From Streptomyces broussonetiae (GTDB taxonomy: Bacteria > Actinomycetota > Actinomycetes > Streptomycetales > Streptomycetaceae): 64,000 nt of DNA. Under the pieces are notes generated by a model. That model was not told the DNA's origin and did not search any database. It saw nothing but the letters and a program-made list of their open reading frames with translations. Below are positions 9,482 through 17,556 of this stretch, in pieces. Location: the NCBI RefSeq assembly GCF_009796285.1, contig NZ_CP047020.1, forward strand, positions 5,704,001-5,768,000. The letters are read 5' to 3'. Position 1 is the stretch's first letter, and each line of letters begins with the position of its first letter. Made by a program: the position numbers and the translations under genes.

Positions 9482-10771
9482 ATGCCGGAAGCCGCAAGCC
9501 TGCCAGTCGACGACCCGCGGCCGCCGCGCAAGCTCTACCGCAGCAGCGACGGACGCTGGCTCGGCGGAGTGGCGCGGGGCCTCGCCGGTCATCTCGGGCT
9601 GCCCGTCATCTGGGTGCGGCTCGTCTTCGTCGGCCTGTTCATGGCCAACGGCCTCGGCGCGCTGCTGTACGCGGCCTTCTGGTTCTTCGTCCCGCTCGGC
9701 ATCGGTGGCGTCGGGGATCATAAGCCGCCCCTGGTCGCCACGGAGGCCTCGCCGGGCGGGCGGCGCAGACTCGTGGCCCGCAAGCCGGACCGCGGACAGA
9801 TCCTTGCGCTGCTCCTCATGGTCATCGTGTCCATGGTGTTCGTGAGCAGCGTCAATCTGGGCAGCGCCGCCAAGGCGTACCTGGTGCCCGCCGTCCTCGT
9901 CGCGGCCGGTGTCGCCCTTGTCTGGAGACAGGCGGACAACGCCCGCCGGGCCCGCTGGGTCGAGGTCGGCCGCCGGCGCCGTACGCTCACGCTGCTGCGT
10001 GCGGCCGGCGGGGTCCTGCTCGTCACGGCCGGTGTCTCGGCCATCTTCGTGCTCCAGGGCTCGGCCGCCCATCTCGGCGCGGTCCTCCAGGCGGCGCTCG
10101 CCGTCCTCGTCGGCATCACCCTGCTCGCGGGCCCCTACCTGGTCCGCATGACCCAGGACCTGTCCGAGGAGCGCCTGATGCGCATCCGCGCCCAGGAGCG
10201 CGCCGAGGTCGCCGCCCACGTCCACGACTCCGTGCTGCACACCCTCACCCTGATCCAGCGCAACGCCGACAACGCGAACGAGGTGCGCCGTCTGGCCCGC
10301 GCCCAGGAGCGCGACCTGCGCACCTGGCTGTACAAGCCCGAGGGCACCGGCAAGGACGAGGCCGACGAGCCGGACACGGTCGCCGAGGCGGTGCGGCGCA
10401 ACGCCGCCGAGGTGGAGGACAAGCACGGCGTGCCCATCGAGGTGGTCGTCGTGGGCGACTGCCCGCTGGACGAGAGGACCAGCGCGCAGATGCAGGCCGC
10501 GCGCGAGGCGATGGTGAACGCCGCCAAGTACGGTGGCGAGGGCGGTGCCGTACAGGTCTATGCCGAAGTCGAGGGGAGGACGGTCTTCGTGTCCGTGCGC
10601 GACCGGGGCCCGGGCTTCGACATGGACTCGATACCCGCCGACCGGATGGGTGTCAGAGAATCGATCATCGGCCGCATGGAGCGCAACGGCGGCACGGCCC
10701 GGTTGCGGGCGGTGCCCGGTGGTGGCACGGAGGTCGAGCTGGAGATGGAGAGGGCGGAGAAGACGTCATGA
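9482..10771 (+). CDS. PspC-domain sensor histidine kinase
   Basis: 429 residues from the ATG at 9482; a GTG at 9467 would add five. Neither start has a clear ribosome site. The N-terminal PspC domain (LYRSSDGRWLGGVARGLAGH) is followed by about six membrane helices. The dimerisation helix holds the phosphoacceptor His248 in AAHVHDSVLHTL, the HisKA_3 type that pairs with LuxR-family regulators. The ATPase part shows REAMVNAAKYG and RDRGPGFD. It overlaps the response-regulator gene by four bases. Inference: envelope-stress sensor. Confidence 0.88.
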   Translation: MPEAASLPVDDPRPPRKLYRSSDGRWLGGVARGLAGHLGLPVIWVRLVFVGLFMANGLGALLYAAFWFFVPLGIGGVGDHKPPLVATEASPGGRRRLVARKPDRGQILALLLMVIVSMVFVSSVNLGSAAKAYLVPAVLVAAGVALVWRQADNARRARWVEVGRRRRTLTLLRAAGGVLLVTAGVSAIFVLQGSAAHLGAVLQAALAVLVGITLLAGPYLVRMTQDLSEERLMRIRAQERAEVAAHVHDSVLHTLTLIQRNADNANEVRRLARAQERDLRTWLYKPEGTGKDEADEPDTVAEAVRRNAAEVEDKHGVPIEVVVVGDCPLDERTSAQMQAAREAMVNAAKYGGEGGAVQVYAEVEGRTVFVSVRDRGPGFDMDSIPADRMGVRESIIGRMERNGGTARLRAVPGGGTEVELEMERAEKTS

Positions 10772-11478
10772 GCGACGCGACCGAGGCGAACGGCACGACG
10801 GGAGCCGACGCGGGCGGACGGCACGTACGGGTCGTGCTCGTGGACGACCACCGGATGTTCCGCGCCGGCGTCCAGGCCGAGATCGGTCAGACCGCCGAGA
10901 CCGGAGTCGAGGTGGTCGGCGAGGCCGCGGACGTCGACCAGGCGGTCACGGTCATCACCGCGACCCGGCCCGAGGTGGTCCTCCTCGACGTCCATCTGCC
11001 GGGCGGCGGCGGTGTCGAAGTGCTGCGCCGGTGCGCCGCGTTGACGGCGGACGCCGAGCAGCCGGTCCGCTTCCTCGCGCTGTCCGTGTCGGACGCGGCG
11101 GAGGACGTGATCGGCGTGATCCGCGGCGGCGCCCGCGGCTATGTCACCAAGACCATCACCGGCACCGATCTGGTCGACTCGATCTTCCGGGTCCAGGAGG
11201 GCGACGCGGTCTTCTCCCCGCGGCTGGCCGGGTTCGTCCTCGACGCCTTCGCCTCCACCGACGCCCCGCCGGTCGACGAGGACCTGGACCGCCTCACCCA
11301 GCGCGAGCGCGAGGTGCTGCGCCTGATCGCCCGTGGCTACGCCTACAAGGAGATCGCCAAGCAGCTGTTCATCTCGGTGAAGACGGTCGAGTCCCACGTC
11401 TCGGCGGTCCTGCGCAAGCTCCAGCTGTCCAACCGCCATGAGCTGACCCGCTGGGCGACGGCCCGCCGCCTGGTCTGA
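10768..11478 (+). CDS. LuxR/NarL-type response regulator
   Basis: 236 residues. The receiver domain (about 20-140) has acidic pocket DD26-27, phosphoacceptor Asp74 (LLDVHLPGG) and a late Lys in YVTKTITG. The C-terminal helix-turn-helix (LTQREREVLRLIARGYAYKEIAKQL, about 172-196) is of the LuxR type. The start ATG overlaps the kinase stop (ATGA), so the two are co-translated partners. Targets are not visible but likely include the divergent PspC gene. Confidence 0.92.
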   Translation: MSDATEANGTTGADAGGRHVRVVLVDDHRMFRAGVQAEIGQTAETGVEVVGEAADVDQAVTVITATRPEVVLLDVHLPGGGGVEVLRRCAALTADAEQPVRFLALSVSDAAEDVIGVIRGGARGYVTKTITGTDLVDSIFRVQEGDAVFSPRLAGFVLDAFASTDAPPVDEDLDRLTQREREVLRLIARGYAYKEIAKQLFISVKTVESHVSAVLRKLQLSNRHELTRWATARRLV

Positions 11479-11522
11479 CCTTCAGGGCTCCTGCGAGCCG
11501 GGCAGCCCCTACGGGGCCGTCC

Positions 11523-12587
11523 TCACGCCACCCGGGTGGCCCCCGCGAACGGCATGAGGTCGACGGGGGCCAGCCGGACCGGTGCCGAGGGGTTCGGGGC
11601 GTGGATCATCTGACCGCCCCCGACGTAGATGCCGACGTGGCTGACTCCGGAGTAGAAGAACACCAGGTCCCCGGGCCGCAGTTCGGAGCGGGAGACGCGT
11701 CGGCCCGCGTCGATCTGGGCGTAGGTGGTGCGGGGCAGGGAGATGCCGGCGGAGCGGTAGGCGGCCTGGACCAGGCCGGAGCAGTCGAAGGCGTAGGGGC
11801 CGGTCGCGCCCCACTCATAGGGGCTGCCGAGCTTGGCGTAGGCGTAGGCGACGGCTGCCGCCGCGCGCGTGTCGGGGGCTGCGACGGACCCGGCCTGCGC
11901 CAGGGCGTCACGACGGGCCGAGTCCGACCGGGAGGCGCGCGCCGGGGTGCCGTCGGCGCCGGTGACCTCGGTCCGCTGCTGCGGGGTGAGCCGTGCCAGC
12001 AGCCGCCGGGCCTCGTCGAGTTTGCCGGTGATGGTCTTCTTCTGCCGTCGCAGCTCCGCCTGCCGGGAACGCAGCGACGTCAGCTGGACGCGCGCGGCGC
12101 CGCGCAACTGCTCGATCTCCCGCAGCTGTTCGCGCACCCGGGACACGGCGGCGCTCTGCCGCTCGCCGGCCCGCTCGGCGAGCGCGGCGTCGTCCAGATA
12201 CCGGTCGGGGTCGCTGGAGAGGGCCAGTTGCCAGGCCGGGGCGAGGCCGCCGTCGCGGTACTGCGCCGAGGCGAACGAACCCAGCGTGTCCCGGGCAGAG
12301 TTGAGCGTGTCCTCCTTGCGGGCGGTCTCGTCACGCAGTGTGTTGAGCTGCCGCTGGGCCGTGTCCGCCTCCTCCTTGGCGCCGTCGTACTTCTCGGTCG
12401 CGGCCTCGGCCTGCCGGTACAACGTGTCCAGCTCAGCCTTCACCTGGGCCGGCGTCTGCTGTGGCGCGGCGTGTGCCGCCCCGTCGAACGCCGTCGCGGT
12501 GGCCGCGCCCGCCAGGGCGAGCGTGGCGGCCGTCCGGGCCGTGGGGCCCCCGATCGAGCGTTGCCGGGGCTTGCGGTGCGCTGCCAC
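11523..12587 (-). CDS. Secreted NlpC/P60 endopeptidase (C40)
   Basis: 354 residues from a GTG (VAAHRKPRQRSIGG). A basic, then hydrophobic signal peptide ends near AAHA. A long coiled coil (about 45-220) precedes the NlpC/P60 domain with Cys269 (FDCSGL), His317 (SHVG) and His329 (IHAP) as the catalytic set. Such enzymes cut peptide stems of peptidoglycan outside the membrane; the coiled coil usually inhibits or localises, as in RipA. It is a paralog of the gene at 13442-14626 but lacks that gene's riboswitch. The start was chosen by homology-like N-terminus and an AAGGAC site. Confidence 0.88.
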   Translation of the reverse strand: MAAHRKPRQRSIGGPTARTAATLALAGAATATAFDGAAHAAPQQTPAQVKAELDTLYRQAEAATEKYDGAKEEADTAQRQLNTLRDETARKEDTLNSARDTLGSFASAQYRDGGLAPAWQLALSSDPDRYLDDAALAERAGERQSAAVSRVREQLREIEQLRGAARVQLTSLRSRQAELRRQKKTITGKLDEARRLLARLTPQQRTEVTGADGTPARASRSDSARRDALAQAGSVAAPDTRAAAAVAYAYAKLGSPYEWGATGPYAFDCSGLVQAAYRSAGISLPRTTYAQIDAGRRVSRSELRPGDLVFFYSGVSHVGIYVGGGQMIHAPNPSAPVRLAPVDLMPFAGATRVA

Positions 12588-12815
12588 CTGGACCGTCACG
12601 TCCTTCCGTACGCCTCGACGACCGAGCGGCCCGGGCGGCCGAGCGGTCCGGCCGAGCGGTCTCGTCCGTCCGGCGGCGGCCCGCACAGGGGGAGTGGGCC
12701 GCCGCCGGACCTTTCTCGGCGGTGGTGGCCGGACGCCGCCCTGGCCCGGGCGGCGGTGGGGAGTCGGTCACCTGGGGAAGGACGCTAGGCCGGACTGTGA
12801 CGACCAGGTAACGCG

Positions 12816-12840
12816 GTGTGCGGAACTGGTTCCGACACAC
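12816..12840 (-). promoter_or_regulatory. Palindrome upstream of NlpC/P60 gene
   Basis: GTGTGCGGAAC and GTTCCGACACAC form an 11-bp inverted repeat with a two-base centre and one bulged base, about 230 bases before the GTG start of the hydrolase. The GGAAC core resembles -35 boxes of ECF sigma factors such as SigE, which controls cell-wall genes, but a matching -10 at the right spacing is not clear. It could be an operator or an RNA hairpin. Confidence 0.4.
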
Positions 12841-13051
12841 AGGGATGTGACCGTATGTGATCGCATCGCCTCCGCGGAATCGTCTCCTTTACGCAGCGTG
12901 GTGACCGAAGCCCGGAAAGGGGGACGGGCGCAAGGCGTGAAGTGCTATGGGCCGCATATATGCAAGATCCACATGCGGGCGGGATCGGCAGCGGACCGGG
13001 CCCGGAACGTCTGTCGCCGGGCCCGGTGGCAGGGGGCCCGCGTGCCCTGGC

Positions 13052-13057
13052 TAGGCT
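13052..13057 (+). promoter_or_regulatory. Candidate leaderless -10 box
   Basis: TAGGCT ends eight bases before the ATG at 13066, and no Shine-Dalgarno is present. This arrangement is typical of leaderless transcripts in Streptomyces. Confidence 0.45.
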
Positions 13058-13065
13058 CCGGCCCC

Positions 13066-13419
13066 ATGGACGTACTCATCCATCTCTTCGTCGGCCTGCA
13101 CATCATCGGCATCGCGGCGCTGCTCGGCGGTTTCCTCACCCAGATGAAGGCGATGGGGCAGGGCGCGGCCCGCTTCGTCCCCGGGATGCTGCACGGCGCG
13201 CTGACCATGCTCGTCACCGGTGTGGTCCTCGTCGGCCTCAACCAGACCGACAACCACCACATCAACGCCGTCAAGATCGGTCTGAAGCTGGCGCTGCTGA
13301 TCGTGATCCTCGGTCTGGTCTACGTGAAGCGCGACGAGGAAAAGGTCGACAAGGCCGCCTTCGGCGTCGTCGGCCTGCTGACCATGACGAACATCTTCAT
13401 CGCCGTCCTGTGGACCTGA
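13066..13419 (+). CDS. Small integral membrane protein
   Basis: 117 residues with four hydrophobic helices and short loops (LHIIGIAALLGGFLTQMKAM, GALTMLVTGVVLVGL, LKLALLIVILGLVYV, VVGLLTMTNIFIAVLW). The even spacing and a His in the first helix suggest a small redox or heme-like membrane protein, but no diagnostic motif is seen. The gene sits alone between the two NlpC/P60 hydrolase genes. A longer frame upstream is noncoding in character. Confidence 0.7.
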   Translation: MDVLIHLFVGLHIIGIAALLGGFLTQMKAMGQGAARFVPGMLHGALTMLVTGVVLVGLNQTDNHHINAVKIGLKLALLIVILGLVYVKRDEEKVDKAAFGVVGLLTMTNIFIAVLWT

Positions 13420-13441
13420 CGGGCGGCGCGGGACGAACGCC

Positions 13442-14626
13442 TCAGCCCGGGCGGACCACGCTGTGGATGATCGATTCTCCGCCGTAGTACACCGACTCCT
13501 CGCGGACGTACGCGCCCGGCTTGGGGGCGTGGATCATCATGCCGTTGCCGATGTAGAGGCCGACGTGGCTGATGTCGTCGTAGAAGAAGATCAGGTCGCC
13601 CGGCCGCGCGTTCGCCAGTGAGACCGTGGTGCCGACGTTGACCTGGTCGTACGTGGTGCGCGGGAGTGTGACGCCGGCGGCCTTCCAGGCGGCCTGGGTC
13701 AGGCCCGAGCAGTCGTAGGACCCCGGCCCGGTGGCGCCCCACACGTACGGCTTGCCGATCTGGGCGCGGGCGAAGGCGATGGCGCTGGCGGCCTTCGCGT
13801 CGTACGAGCTGGTGGACCCGGACGACCCCGAAGACCCGGAGGACGTGGAACCGGCCGAACCCGAGGACGACGAACCGGAGGACGACGAACCGGCCGAGCC
13901 GCTCTGCTGCTGAGCCTGGGCCTGCTGCTTCGCCAGCTCGGCCGCCTTGCGGGCCGCCTCCTGCTGCTTCTCCCGCTCGATGGCGGCCAGCCGTGCCTTT
14001 TCCTGGGCCGTCAGCTGCGACAGCAGCTCGCGCGCGGAGGCGAGCTTCTTCTGGACGGTGGCCTTGGCGGTCTGCAGGTCGCGCTGTGAGTCGGTCAGCG
14101 ACTGCAGGCTCTGGGCGGCCTCCCGCCGCTTCGTCATGGTGGCGGCCTGCTCGCTGATGTAGCCGTCGACCGCGCTCTTCTCGCGTGAGGTCAGCCGGTT
14201 CATCAGCTGGGTCTGGTCGAAGTAGTCCTGCGGGTTGTCCGCCAGCAGGAAGGTGGCCGTGTCGGGAGCGGCGGCGCCGGTGCGGTACTGGGCCGCGGCG
14301 AAGGAGCCCAGCTCCTCGCGGGCCTTGTTCAGGCGGTCGGTGCGGCGGGCGACCTCGTTCCGGAGGGCGTCGACGCGTCCTAGCTGCTTGCCGGCCTGTT
14401 CCTTGGCCGAGTCGTACTTCTCGGTGGCCGACTCCGCCTGGCGGTAGAGGTCGTCGACCTTCTTCTCCACCTCCTCCAGGCTCGGCCGGGCGTGGTCCGC
14501 GCCGGGAGCGGCCTCGGCGGTCTGGGACAGCATGGCCAGGGAGGTGAGAGCGGCGGTGGCGAGGGCGGGGGTGCGCAGACCCGCTCCGGCGGTCCCGCCG
14601 GGGCGCTGCTTGCGGTGCGACGCCAA
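13442..14626 (-). CDS. Secreted NlpC/P60 endopeptidase under c-di-AMP riboswitch
   Basis: 394 residues from a TTG start with GGAAGGAG nine bases upstream. Signal peptide (ends near AEAAPG), long coiled coil (about 45-225), a Ser/Gly-rich linker (about 245-280), then the C40 domain with Cys306 (YDCSGL), His354 (SHVG) and His366 (IHAP). It cleaves peptidoglycan stem peptides outside the cell. A ydaO-type riboswitch precedes the gene, which fits the known link of c-di-AMP to wall hydrolases such as RpfA in Streptomyces. Paralog of 11523-12587. Confidence 0.92.
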   Translation of the reverse strand: MASHRKQRPGGTAGAGLRTPALATAALTSLAMLSQTAEAAPGADHARPSLEEVEKKVDDLYRQAESATEKYDSAKEQAGKQLGRVDALRNEVARRTDRLNKAREELGSFAAAQYRTGAAAPDTATFLLADNPQDYFDQTQLMNRLTSREKSAVDGYISEQAATMTKRREAAQSLQSLTDSQRDLQTAKATVQKKLASARELLSQLTAQEKARLAAIEREKQQEAARKAAELAKQQAQAQQQSGSAGSSSSGSSSSGSAGSTSSGSSGSSGSTSSYDAKAASAIAFARAQIGKPYVWGATGPGSYDCSGLTQAAWKAAGVTLPRTTYDQVNVGTTVSLANARPGDLIFFYDDISHVGLYIGNGMMIHAPKPGAYVREESVYYGGESIIHSVVRPG

Positions 14627-14646
14627 GAGAGGCGACTCCTTCCAAT

Positions 14647-14815
14647 GGGCCGCCTACCGGGTTAGCTGTCGGGTTCGGGCGCGGTTCGGAAGGGTTGCCC
14701 TACGGCGTCGTCCCGGACGGGAGTCGGCCGATTCACCCCGGGACTCGGTGGGTCCCCGGCTCCAGGCGCCCCAGGGGCGCGCCGGACTCGGCGGGGGCCG
14801 CGCACGCGGCCCGAT
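14647..14815 (-). promoter_or_regulatory. c-di-AMP (ydaO/yuaA) riboswitch
   Basis: On the minus strand the conserved blocks appear in order: CGGGGACCC, GGGGTGAATCGG, TAGGGCAACCCTTCC, then CCGAACCCGACAGCTAACCC and GGTAGGCGGC. This is the ydaO class, which binds c-di-AMP and turns genes off. The 5' GGGCCGC (14806-14812) can pair with the terminal GCGGCCC (14647-14653) to close P1, or with a neighbouring GCGGCCC (14795-14801) in a local hairpin. It sits 20 bases before the TTG start of the hydrolase gene. Confidence 0.92.
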
Positions 14816-14999
14816 GGCAACCTAGCCAACTCGTGTGACTAGTGTGAAGGTTGGTGCGTGATATGTCCGATACATTTTCGTGATCCGAGGCCGGCATCAC
14901 GTCGCTGTCATCGGGTGATTCCGTTGTGTGAGGGGTGTTCGCCGCCCCGCCGACGGGGTCTTCTTCCCCGGACGGCGATCGGTTGTCGGTGCGGCGCCC

Positions 15000-15005
15000 T
15001 AGACT
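15000..15005 (+). promoter_or_regulatory. Probable -10 box of pcrA
   Basis: TAGACT lies nine bases before the pcrA ATG, with GGAGA in between. Transcripts would have a very short leader. No strong -35 is seen. The stretch 14821-14999 otherwise holds the promoter zone of the riboswitch transcript on the other strand (TTCACA, 18 bases, TAGGTT near 14818-14847). Confidence 0.4.
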
Positions 15006-15014
15006 CGGAGAGCG

Positions 15015-17498
15015 ATGAGCAGCCTCTTTGACGACAGCTTCCTGGCGGACCTCCAGCCCCCTCGCGGGCGCGAGGAGGAGCCCCCGCCGCCGCCCGAGGA
15101 CGATCATGCTCCGGAGCCGCTTCCGGACGATCTGTTCGGCGGGAAGTTCGACACGCCACCGGACAGGGACGCCTACTACCGCGACGGCGCCCCGCGCCCC
15201 GCGCTCGACGCGGCGGCGCTGCTGGACGGGCTGAACGACAACCAGCGCGCCGCGGTCGCGCACGCCGGCTCCCCGCTGCTCATCGTCGCCGGAGCCGGCT
15301 CCGGCAAGACCCGGGTGCTGACCCACCGCATCGCCCACCTGCTCGCCGAGCGGGGCGTCCACCCGGGCCAGATCCTCGCGATCACCTTCACCAACAAGGC
15401 CGCGGGCGAGATGAAGGAGCGCGTCGAGCAGCTCGTCGGCCCGCGCGCGAACGCGATGTGGGTGATGACCTTCCACAGCGCGTGCGTACGCATCCTGCGC
15501 CGTGAGTCGAAGAAGCTCGGTTACACCTCGTCGTTCTCGATCTACGACGCCGCCGACAGCAAGCGCCTGATGGCCCTGGTCTGCCGGGACCTGGACCTCG
15601 ACCCCAAGCGTTTCCCGCCCAAGTCCTTCAGCGCGAAGATCAGCAACCTGAAGAACGAGCTGATCGACGAGGAGGACTTCGCCGCCCAGGCGAGTGACGG
15701 CTTCGAGAAGACCCTCGCCCAGGCCTACGCGCTCTACCAGTCGCGGCTGCGCGAGGCCAACGCGCTCGACTTCGACGACCTGATCATGACGACGGTCAAC
15801 CTGCTGCGCGCCTTCCCGGACGTCGCCGAGCACTACCGCCGCCGCTTCCGGCACGTCCTGGTCGACGAGTACCAGGACACCAACCACGCCCAGTACGCGC
15901 TCGTACGCGAACTCGTCGGCACCGGCGCGCACGAGGGGGACACGCCTGCGGGCGAGAGCGACCTCCCGCCCGCCGAGCTGTGCGTCGTCGGTGACGCGGA
16001 CCAGTCGATCTACGCCTTCCGGGGCGCGACGATCCGCAACATCCTCCAGTTCGAGGAGGACTACCCGAACGCGACGACGATCCTGCTGGAGCAGAACTAC
16101 CGCTCCACGCAGACGATTCTGAGCGCCGCCAACGCGGTCATCGAGCGCAACGAGTCCCGCCGCCCGAAGAACCTGTGGACCAATGCCGGCCAGGGCGCGC
16201 GGATCACCGGCTATGTCGCCGACACCGAGCACGACGAGGCGCAGTTCGTCGCCGACGAGATAGACCGCCTGGTCGACGCGGGCGACGCCAAGGCGGGCGA
16301 CGTCGCCGTCTTCTACCGCACCAACGCCCAGTCCCGTGTCTTCGAAGAGGTCTTCATCCGCGTCGGCCTGCCGTACAAGGTCGTCGGCGGTGTCCGCTTC
16401 TACGAGCGCAAGGAGGTCCGGGACGTCCTCGCCTACCTGCGCGTCCTCGCCAACCCCGAGGACTCGGTGCCGCTGCGGCGCATCCTCAACGTCCCCAAGC
16501 GGGGCATCGGCGAGCGCGCGGAGGCGATGATCGACGCGCTCTCCCAGCGCGAGAAGATCAGCTTCCCGCAGGCGCTCAAGCGCGTGGACGAGGCGTACGG
16601 CATGGCCGCGCGCTCCACCAACGCGGTCAAGCGGTTCAACACGCTGATGGAGGACCTGCGCACGATCGTGGAGTCCGGCGCCGGACCGGCGACCGTCCTG
16701 GAGGCGGTCCTCGAACGCACCGGCTACCTGGCCGAGTTGCAGTCCTCCACCGACCCCCAGGACGAGACCCGCATCGAGAACCTGCAGGAACTCGCAGCCG
16801 TGGCCCTGGAGTTCGAGCAGGAGCGCGCGGAGGGCGAGCAGGGCACGCTCGCGGACTTCCTGGAGCAGGTGGCGCTGGTCGCCGACTCCGACCAGATCCC
16901 CGACGAGGACGACGAAGGCTCCGGCGTCATCACCCTGATGACCCTGCACACCGCCAAGGGCCTGGAGTTCCCGGTCGTCTTCCTGACCGGCATGGAGGAC
17001 GGCGTCTTCCCGCACATGCGCGCCCTCGGCCAGACCAAGGAGCTGGAGGAGGAGCGGCGCCTGGCGTACGTCGGCATCACACGCGCGCGGGAGCGGCTGT
17101 ACCTGACGCGGTCGTCGGTGCGCAGCGCCTGGGGTCAGCCGTCGTACAACCCGCCCTCCCGCTTCCTGGAGGAGATCCCGGCCGCCCATGTGGAGTGGAA
17201 GCGGACGGGCGCGGTGGCGCCGGTCTCCTCCGGACCGGCCTCCGGGATCGCGGCGTCGCTGTCCTCGTCCCGCTCGCGCTCGTCGGCGGCGGGTGCGTCC
17301 GGGTTCGCCACCCGGCGGGCCTCGGACAAGCCGGTGGTGTCCCTGTCGGTCGGCGACCGGGTCACCCACGACCAGTTCGGGCTCGGCACGGTCGTCGCGG
17401 TCGCGGGCGCTGACGACAAGGCCCAGGCGACGATCGACTTCGGTGACGGCAAGCCCAAGCGGCTGCTGCTGCGGTACGCACCGGTCGAGAGGCTGTAG
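15015..17498 (+). CDS. pcrA: ATP-dependent DNA helicase PcrA/UvrD
   Basis: 827 residues, superfamily 1A 3'-5' helicase for nucleotide excision repair, replication restart and removal of recombinase. An acidic, Pro-rich N-terminal tail of 65 residues precedes motif Q (LNDNQRAAV), motif I AGAGSGKT (92-99), motif II LVDEYQDTN (near 285), motif III GDADQSIYAFRGA, motif IV EQNYRSTQ, motif V LHTAKGLEF and motif VI YVGITRARERLYLTR. The C-terminal RVTHDQFGLGTVVAV is the Tudor-like RNA-polymerase-binding module. GGAGA lies before the ATG. Confidence 0.96.
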   Translation: MSSLFDDSFLADLQPPRGREEEPPPPPEDDHAPEPLPDDLFGGKFDTPPDRDAYYRDGAPRPALDAAALLDGLNDNQRAAVAHAGSPLLIVAGAGSGKTRVLTHRIAHLLAERGVHPGQILAITFTNKAAGEMKERVEQLVGPRANAMWVMTFHSACVRILRRESKKLGYTSSFSIYDAADSKRLMALVCRDLDLDPKRFPPKSFSAKISNLKNELIDEEDFAAQASDGFEKTLAQAYALYQSRLREANALDFDDLIMTTVNLLRAFPDVAEHYRRRFRHVLVDEYQDTNHAQYALVRELVGTGAHEGDTPAGESDLPPAELCVVGDADQSIYAFRGATIRNILQFEEDYPNATTILLEQNYRSTQTILSAANAVIERNESRRPKNLWTNAGQGARITGYVADTEHDEAQFVADEIDRLVDAGDAKAGDVAVFYRTNAQSRVFEEVFIRVGLPYKVVGGVRFYERKEVRDVLAYLRVLANPEDSVPLRRILNVPKRGIGERAEAMIDALSQREKISFPQALKRVDEAYGMAARSTNAVKRFNTLMEDLRTIVESGAGPATVLEAVLERTGYLAELQSSTDPQDETRIENLQELAAVALEFEQERAEGEQGTLADFLEQVALVADSDQIPDEDDEGSGVITLMTLHTAKGLEFPVVFLTGMEDGVFPHMRALGQTKELEEERRLAYVGITRARERLYLTRSSVRSAWGQPSYNPPSRFLEEIPAAHVEWKRTGAVAPVSSGPASGIAASLSSSRSRSSAAGASGFATRRASDKPVVSLSVGDRVTHDQFGLGTVVAVAGADDKAQATIDFGDGKPKRLLLRYAPVERL

Positions 17499-17501
17499 AC
17501 G

Positions 17502-17531
17502 ACGTGGGCCCCGCCGGATCCGGCGGGGCCC
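17502..17531. terminator. Bidirectional terminator
   Basis: A 30-base perfect palindrome centred on GGATCC, just after the pcrA stop and before the end of the convergent M23 gene. It can fold into a GC-rich hairpin from either transcript. Confidence 0.8.
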
Positions 17532-17556
17532 ACCTCATACCGGGCTCACGCCCGGC

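Larger units (their letters stand above)
12588..13065. other. Divergent intergenic region of NlpC/P60 and small membrane gene
   Basis: About 480 noncoding bases. Besides the palindrome at 12816-12840 it holds GTCACAT-like direct repeats (12847-12865). The half next to the hydrolase is extremely GC-rich, with CCGAGCGG repeats. I could not find the c-di-AMP riboswitch signature that precedes the paralogous hydrolase. Confidence 0.5.

Noticed and set aside
12588..12950. Possible second c-di-AMP riboswitch
   Set aside because: I looked for the GGTGAATC, CCGAACCCG and AGCTAACCC blocks on the minus strand and found none.
14733..17369. Long minus-strand frame opposite pcrA
   Set aside because: Antisense shadow of the helicase; also overlaps the riboswitch.
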